From JBKECF01 sp047974375 (GTDB taxonomy: Bacteria; Bacillota; Clostridia; Lachnospirales; CAMZNU01), in the NCBI GenBank assembly GCA_047974375.1, contig JBKECF010000095.1:45376-109375 (forward strand): a DNA stretch of 64,000 nt. The letters are read 5' to 3'. This document shows positions 60,801 through 64,000 of this stretch, one piece after another (within the stretch, counting starts at the first letter, position 1; every line of letters begins with the position of its first letter). The position numbers and the translations under genes are program-made. Below the pieces are notes generated by a model, which saw only the letters and a program-made list of their open reading frames with translations, was not told the DNA's origin and did not search any database.

Positions 60801-63681
60801 TGGAGAATCCTCCTTAAAATCTGGCATAGTAGGAGAAACGACAATAGTATTTGATTACATTAAAAATGTAATAAATGTGAATTTAGAATTAGTTGCTCTT
60901 GATGAAAATGGTAAAGAAACAAAACTTGACGCGCCAGCAGGAGTTAAAGATATATATATAGCTCCAAAAGGTGTAAAGCATATTGCTTATGCACCACATA
61001 TTCCAGGATATACTTTAATAAGTAATCAACAAGTTGAATTTGAAAAAGAGTTAACTAATAGTGATGTAACAGCAAGATTTGAATATAAAGAAACAAAATT
61101 AGAAGATATTGGATTCTTTATTAATGTTCAATACGTTAATAAAACTGATGATGTTATTTTATCTCAATACAGTGATTTTGTTCCTTATAACGCAGAAGCG
61201 AAAGAATTAAAATATTATGCAATTCCTTTTGCTGGATTTACTTTAACATCTGAGGAAGAAGTGACTATTCCAAATGATGGAGCAATAAGAAAAGTTGTAT
61301 TTGAATATGAAAAAACAGCATTAGCTGATATTTTAGTTACATTATATAAATCATCGTCTACAACAGCTGCAACTTCTTTTGAAACAATAGAATATTTAAA
61401 TAGACTAGTTGGAAGTGTATTTGAATATAAAGTAAGTGACTTAAGTAAATTTGGTCTTGATTTTGTAGAGTCTAAAGTTAATGGTGTTGTAAATGATAGT
61501 GAAGTTGTTACACACACAGTAGACGCAAAGAATAATAAAATTGATATTTATTACAAAAATGCTAACAGAAATGTAACTATTAATAGAATTTTAAAAGCCT
61601 CTCAAGGAGAAGTTGAGGAAATAAATACAAGTGGTTCATCAATTGTTGTAACAACAGGTGCAGCAATTAGAGTTACAGAGGAAATTATTTCTACAGAAAC
61701 AGTAAGTAAAGAAATTGGTTCGATTTACAAAGCGGCTACTGACTTTACAGAATATGTATATGTAGGCGGAAATAATTCAATTAAAGTTAATATTGATGAA
61801 AACCTAAATGTTATTAATTTATACTATTTATCCTTAGATGATTTACAAAGTAGAGAAGTTATAGTAAATCATTATGCTAAAACTCCAGATAGTGCCGGAG
61901 GAGATAGCTGGTTAATTTCAACTGAAAGTATTAAAAATAAACTGAACAATAATGTTGTAAGATACAATACTAAAAACAGTGATAAAGTTAAAGAAATTAC
62001 TGAAATGGGATATGAAATTAATAATGATGAAGAATATGTTATTGATTTATTAAATGCAACAGCTGAAGAAAGAATTATAAATATTTACTATACACCAAAG
62101 ACTATTTCATACAATGTTGAATATCATTATGGTGATAATGTTGTTACGGAAGAAGTAGCAGGTGCATATGTAGGAACAGCTGTAGAAACGCCAAAACTTA
62201 ATCATTATAATGGTTATAGTGTAAGTGAAATTATTTATAGCAACTCTTATTTAACTTATGCAAACAATAATGAAGTTGTAGTTACAGTTAAATATAAAGA
62301 GAATGATTTAAGAGATGTAACTATCCGATATTTTGATGTGAAAAACAAATTGGAAGACGGTACATATTTCTTAATTAAAGAAACCAAAGGTGACTTTGCA
62401 CAACCAATTGGAAGTGAATTTATATTTAGTCCATATGTAAATAGTGAGTACATTGCTTTTGAGAAAAATAATTCAGAAGGCGAATTAATAAAGTATAAAC
62501 TTATTAATAACAATGAACAATCTATTTATATAAGTGAAAATGCTGATGATAATGTAATTAACTTGTACTATAATGGAGAATTACTTGAACAAGAAAAAGC
62601 TAAAGCCGATATTACAATTAATTCAGAAGATGAAAATGGAAATTTACTTAAAACTGAAACTAACAAAAATTATTATGTTGGCGAAAGGTTTGTATTAGAC
62701 ACAGCAAGTGGTGGATATTCAAGCATTGTATTTGAAAATAAAACTTACAATCTAAAAGAGTCATCCAAAGGACTATATATTATTACTGCATTAGCAGATG
62801 AGAATGATATTACATTAGTTTACGTTGAAGAAGGACCAGAAACAGTAGTACCTGATCCTGTAAATCCAGGTGGCGGCGGCTCAGGCGGCGGTAATTCAGG
62901 TGGTGGTTCAGGCGACGGTGGTGATTCTAACCAAGAGCCAGAGCTTGTAAACCTTATGATTGATGGAGTGCCATTTGGTACTATTACAAATCATTTTAGA
63001 TATATTTATGGATATAAAAATGGTATGTTTAAACCTAATGATAATGCTACAAGAGCTGAAATAGCACAAGTTCTTTATAATATTTATAAAGAACAAAATC
63101 CAGAAATATCTGGTGAGACAGAGTCGCAATTTAGTGATGTTGATTCTAATGCATGGTATGCAGAAGCAGTAAATTATTTAGCAAGTATCGGTGTAATTAA
63201 TGGTTACCGTAATGGTACCTATAAACCAAACCAGCCTATTTCCAGAGAAGAATATGTAACTTTATTAGTTCTATTCTCTGGAAAAGATGTAGTAGGCGAA
63301 AATAGCTTTAGCGATGTTAATGATAGTGGATGGGCTAGTAAATATATATCTACTGCTTACTCAAATGGATTTATTAAAGGTTACAGAGATGGAACATTTA
63401 GAGGTGAAAATAATATTACTAGAGGAGAAATAGTTGTATCAACTAATAGAATGTTAGGTAGAGTAATTGATGAAACAGCGATTAGTGAAGATTATCCTTT
63501 AGAAGCAACATTTTCAGATGTAAATTCAGACCAATGGTTTTATTTAGATGTAATGGAAGCTAGTAATAATCATATGTTTGAATTGCTTGAAGAAAAAGAA
63601 GTTTGGACAACAGCAGAAGAAATGGCAGAAAAATCTGCGGCAGCAGCAGAAGCTGCATTAGAAGCAGCAAAAACAAATTAA
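51880..63681 (+). CDS. Giant S-layer-anchored surface protein (RCC1 propeller, MucBP-like repeats, SLH domains)
   Basis: The 3933-residue protein has a signal peptide to about residue 39. About seven RCC1-like units follow at 48-430 (LWSWGKNDQKQLG, VYVWGANTNG, LYAWGGNG), enough for one seven-bladed propeller. EF-hand-like Asp/Asn loops lie near 680, 936, 1045, 1150, 1255 and 1620 (DINENGIPDDEEG type). MucBP-like beta modules of about 70-100 residues extend from about 700 to 3650. A Gly-rich linker lies near 3660-3685. Three SLH domains at about 3690-3870 and a short Ala/Glu-rich tail complete the protein. SLH domains bind secondary cell-wall polymer, so the protein should project from the surface as an adhesin. 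No LPxTG motif or enzyme domain is seen. Confidence 0.9.
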   Translation: MSFKIKNNIGKKITAIILAVSMVLGVIPSPISNILDVQAQVSTEQAQGVNIVQFSTSNDTTYAVDENYHLWSWGKNDQKQLGRTNSDSKVSGYKADNNVAGRVTTLDSNGSILNKKIVKVSAASDLVAALDADGKILLQGKNSQHGSPSKRRFYYPGSDVIGSMKKVVDVEVSENAVFTIDVNGDVWIYSYSGSENYETGTGAQEEKIRVFRRLDKFGNDNIVKIDVSEGYIVNSVMALTEKGEVYVWGANTNGFEKDPSTGIYGPINGGSQTPRKIENVKAIDVATSAGAFAYIDKDGQLYAWGGNGKSAAGFSGKVLTPRKVEGMKDLKSIKGGYGSLVATDKNGKIFVSGNGGQYFNSGKNNKFKEMEWNNLKTVNTDKSKFIVGSPGKNGIAFLSAEGNIYVESNNQEYWGGGLNKDANGNTLPMVFSGPTVPYITELSSTPAQNEKTYTSIENTLNVTTNTKVDSIKYVITQPDNGKYYEKNFAELADGHYLAGSNRSVTMSPHYGEPETVNYANPKITKAIFDEAYTALDGKLKGEFKNATEGNDKEYKAVLEPNTVENGSIVWIQVENSNGTNRMVFEYNNVYTQSKAWVEATAVAKYDGNSKIILQEPTLVEDSYGIYFDESGNFVNNPTLGYDLLQPNAPKVEYWELESKDENFDYLNKNSDDQTKVETTDADGDGYLNRIDKTNEIMLDSLKKKGDELTKTPLVNFKYVKDPNFWAKVNIKYVNSVGTEVKVKEGASGEKTDDVIELFAPTGKPYKVGQDSFTPPKAVNEAQLAIGYKINILPTGEDDKGIVKIASSWKDEFDPTLNKDDTLYIIYNGGFIPFNETFIDVTDSENRVNIKNNNDKEVVVKSIAPGGEYSSTAPEIKGYVAVGHEIVTIDGDESSQTNPDIKDTYKWNSTDAGYIVEKISVNPAKYSSNIKFLYKKDINENGIPDDEEGEIKVAWIGVNKLNGKSVLFNKTFFGNKSKGDKLTVSEDKANNITNPTDWLFRAGTNNDVAPYLPKGSDGEEKGILYLTPMTKDEFDIYFYYDQDYNSNGVADKDEGKININYKLYNGKDEQGDYKEFTDLDPAEESTNEQYLEGTGYYKDVPIISNYVAVGYELDSEVTIVDKSNYNNFVALTTVAASGHTLTYLYKKDINENSIPDDEEGKAEVYWYIRTAAGSNLEVNRETIVDFAGETKTISESDYEMGDGYLFVESKNDESITISGEFDENGNIIAGGKYKVTLEQGKTKKFYFYYDEDANKNGIPDKNEPIVITISGMVVDENGKKVEGAGSLYTYSMNSGYSNLPFEIKNIVSPTYIVKDGDQFAPVIETAEGSKDAITVKKDDNGIIIVDPSKIDVNSQEGRKVNIIFKHVSNMGEVTVRALYKDTETLIGGIQKVTGEIDKELIVKAPVLEGFTLVTDKSQLEDGSKKVIVAADGSVVVDFYYTKNKGNLKINAVDTDGNIIGSKDVTVDKGGKFVASDDNAPSADDISDLSNFKLVPQELDENGKPYEYPFDGVTPLDDITYVYERITREVEVRAFYKDVDGKEVDIRDEDQKGNISRGKLGVGLQHIIVAPTTGEISALTTYTNLTGTYKTVTVENVEGTLVVSFEYEKIPRDSYKVIAYNDANGNGKFDANTGNKKLASEEEIFEYLVYGETDREVGTIAPEIAGYTLTDTKEKFEYVGEGRVVYFAYRENNVKISFKLKDTEGKDLISLIDDPSYSVPSGLPHTAYAPHIPGYVIADGTPHSVKINNVTEDKVIEFTYVPISEVVDLYTSTINVKGIVKNSSPEKVLYSYSYTKPNNSGKEKLKAMVQEGYDLVGEKEKTINVGTEDIDVTFEYTSRDATVTIYTYEGSESASDNVQIGSPFTVNVQLDDDFTYRPPYIPGYYTTDEQKSISPIENKKNTMNFYYQKAEGNLTLLLKENDATGAVISSQSVTLNVSDKNKVIMPPELKDLYYTAIKNQSATVSYSDTEQVVEFYYTKDMKTVKTIGYDITNGKTVSKPKLYETEKSYRLGELATFSAKSQEGLSVVGQTNREVLVIPETKDQVFEYENLGKDKIEVIAQLVDEKGVFVKNIQTTVINNVKVGESIDITAPELVGYALKDSTAKTKTVKAGENAVFEYVKNVRYVTIEAREKTSTGKLLNNPAPKYEVAAGQDYLAHAPHVPGYVLVNTNNMSKQITGIVDDMTVIFEYRHITEVVSDFTANVTVKGVVQGTTTELYNYTYTEINNAGDKTVDALSQDGYKIVGYSVDGGDIVKDLSKAPITVKENDITVVFYYKSLATSVKINLVDSKGNELAESFHVAAEIGKPFEYRAPFVDGYNATKSIITIDKITSADTEITFTYLKAQGNVTVELYEVHVNGNEELLKKVSYELAPGESKTIEAPSLTADYYVVKDGTSTEEKVSYSEEPQTIKFYYTKELKTVKVVAYDVTNSETGVLIEDSTVVIDDARLGEIRTFDAKVIEKMKVFGLPTRDVLVTKDLNEVRFEYTSTEQNTVNIIAAYANGSTIQTVSTLRVPKGSEVTVNRPILLGYKGVPFTTDEDGNIVEVDEVPSSIVAKAGENATFFYEKDEVVINIIAKVRDKNGVEITNLIDTNRTNISFNVARTAQFTAYAPHIPGYLLTEGSARKVDIASAVKNQTVEFYYETINDAIVNVKVNGVDADTGRTLFSYTKSYAKNTGKVKVDGFRLSGYEVEDDIYKKEVNVGEKDLDVNFKYKGLTRTITVKAVDADTMDSIPGFTDILVPAQIGQPFSYNAPYIPGYELKDTSTIKTIDKVTDNHTISFTYVRSEGNVVFIAKEDNENGRVIKSASQTLTEGTHTINPEEVFKDLSKDFYTLISGSKTIDFALSENVLEVEFYYSKDKRYIDIKALDEDGNEIKSALVEKQGPYRIGEVTEVVARHINGYILNENATKMVSIVKGKNNNDNQVVEFNYRKMADDELVVIAKYGELILQSNIIVGEKGSKVSVNAPVIAGYKLKDGESSLKSGIVGETTIVFDYIKNVINVNLELVALDENGKETKLDAPAGVKDIYIAPKGVKHIAYAPHIPGYTLISNQQVEFEKELTNSDVTARFEYKETKLEDIGFFINVQYVNKTDDVILSQYSDFVPYNAEAKELKYYAIPFAGFTLTSEEEVTIPNDGAIRKVVFEYEKTALADILVTLYKSSSTTAATSFETIEYLNRLVGSVFEYKVSDLSKFGLDFVESKVNGVVNDSEVVTHTVDAKNNKIDIYYKNANRNVTINRILKASQGEVEEINTSGSSIVVTTGAAIRVTEEIISTETVSKEIGSIYKAATDFTEYVYVGGNNSIKVNIDENLNVINLYYLSLDDLQSREVIVNHYAKTPDSAGGDSWLISTESIKNKLNNNVVRYNTKNSDKVKEITEMGYEINNDEEYVIDLLNATAEERIINIYYTPKTISYNVEYHYGDNVVTEEVAGAYVGTAVETPKLNHYNGYSVSEIIYSNSYLTYANNNEVVVTVKYKENDLRDVTIRYFDVKNKLEDGTYFLIKETKGDFAQPIGSEFIFSPYVNSEYIAFEKNNSEGELIKYKLINNNEQSIYISENADDNVINLYYNGELLEQEKAKADITINSEDENGNLLKTETNKNYYVGERFVLDTASGGYSSIVFENKTYNLKESSKGLYIITALADENDITLVYVEEGPETVVPDPVNPGGGGSGGGNSGGGSGDGGDSNQEPELVNLMIDGVPFGTITNHFRYIYGYKNGMFKPNDNATRAEIAQVLYNIYKEQNPEISGETESQFSDVDSNAWYAEAVNYLASIGVINGYRNGTYKPNQPISREEYVTLLVLFSGKDVVGENSFSDVNDSGWASKYISTAYSNGFIKGYRDGTFRGENNITRGEIVVSTNRMLGRVIDETAISEDYPLEATFSDVNSDQWFYLDVMEASNNHMFELLEEKEVWTTAEEMAEKSAAAAEAALEAAKTN

Positions 63682-63706
63682 ATTATATAGTGTTCAGTAA
63701 AGAAAC

Positions 63707-64000
63707 AAAAAGCAACACAAGCAACAAAGCAGTACAGGAAATAAAAAGCAATACAAGCAACAAAGTAATACAGGAAACAAAAAGCAATACAAGCAACAAA
63801 GCAGTACAGGCAATAAAAAGCAATAAAAGCAACAAAGGAATACAGGCAAAAAAAAGCAATACAAGCAAAAAAGCAATACAAGCAACAAAGTAATACAGGC
63901 AATAAAAAGCAATACAAGCAACAAAGTAATACAGTCAACAAAAAGCAACACAAGCAACAAAGCAGTATAGGCAATAAAAAGTAATACAAGCAACAAAGCA
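63707..64000. repeat. 36-bp tandem repeat array running off the window
   Basis: About eight units of 36 bp begin at 63707 (next at 63743, 63779, 63815). Each starts AAAAAGCAA, then has an ACAAGCAACAAAG block and an ACAGG end, and differs at a few positions. One unit near 63851 is shortened to 17-18 bases. Because 36 is a multiple of three and few stops occur, several frames stay open on both strands, but all translate to low-complexity peptides without ribosome sites. There are no spacers, so it is not CRISPR. It starts 25 bases after the giant gene's stop. Confidence 0.85.

Noticed and set aside
63678..63996. Long open frames on the minus strand over the tandem array
   Set aside because: They are low-complexity Leu/Cys/Phe translations of the repeat, open in several frames at once because the unit length is a multiple of three. 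No ribosome site or family likeness is seen.
63707..64000. CRISPR array with 36-bp repeats
   Set aside because: The 36-bp units are directly contiguous and imperfect, with no spacers between them and no cas genes nearby.

Overview
The window looks like chromosomal DNA from a low-GC, anaerobic, spore-former-type Firmicute of the class Clostridia, probably near the Lachnospirales. The evidence is the strongly A+T-rich sequence, AGGAGG-type ribosome sites, sigma-A promoters of the TTGACA/TATAAT kind, a CIRCE element before groESL, pyruvate phosphate dikinase next to class II fructose-bisphosphate aldolase, S-layer homology domains and YesMN-type carbohydrate regulation. I cannot name the species from sequence alone.

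Layout. 1-3000: start of a diaminopimelate decarboxylase gene, a lipoprotein, a lone prepilin-like protein, a coiled-coil protein and a beta-carbonic anhydrase. 3077-23891: a carbohydrate-utilisation locus. On the minus strand it has a YesM-type sensor kinase, a YesN-type regulator, a solute-binding lipoprotein, a sialate-O-acetylesterase-like esterase and a GH29 fucosidase. On the plus strand it has a GH78 rhamnosidase, an internally deleted glycosidase remnant, two LplB/LplC-type permeases, a second binding lipoprotein, a GH106-like glycosidase, a five-bladed propeller glycosidase, a GH42 beta-galactosidase and an aldo/keto reductase. None of the enzymes has an evident signal peptide. The inferred scheme is therefore import of oligosaccharides carrying fucose, rhamnose, galactose and acetyl groups, for example pectic or gum fragments, followed by breakdown in the cytoplasm.

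24229-31166: a second catabolic cluster with a DUF1537 four-carbon-acid-sugar kinase-like protein, an Asp/Glu-racemase-like protein, a complete DctP/DctQ/DctM TRAP transporter, a GntR/FCD regulator and a DUF849 (BKACE) enzyme. This suggests uptake and breakdown of an unidentified sugar acid or keto acid. 31400-35168: ppdK, carrying one in-frame TGA, and divergent fba. 35310-36668: a GGDEF protein preceded by a striking long-stem RNA-like element. 36736-37850: a PadR operon. 37965-39980: HrcA-type groESL. 40083-42469: secreted stalk-domain-like proteins and a decayed Fic gene. 42634-47597: acpS, a SWIM-SNF2 helicase and dnaB. 47672-50993: a self-contained GntR(YtrA)-ABC operon with an almost ideal promoter/operator. 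51821-63681: a 20-codon leader ORF coupled to a gene for a 3933-residue S-layer-anchored surface protein. This has a seven-blade RCC1-like propeller, many MucBP-like modules and three SLH domains. 63707-64000: a 36-bp tandem array that leaves the window.

The intergenic regions hold at least two families of dispersed hairpin-forming repeats. Three genes are visibly broken or interrupted (a glycosidase, fic, ppdK). I see no rRNA, tRNA, CRISPR array, prophage or intact insertion sequence. The least explained items are the structured element before the GGDEF gene, the leader ORF and architecture of the giant surface protein, the dispersed repeats and the ppdK stop codon.
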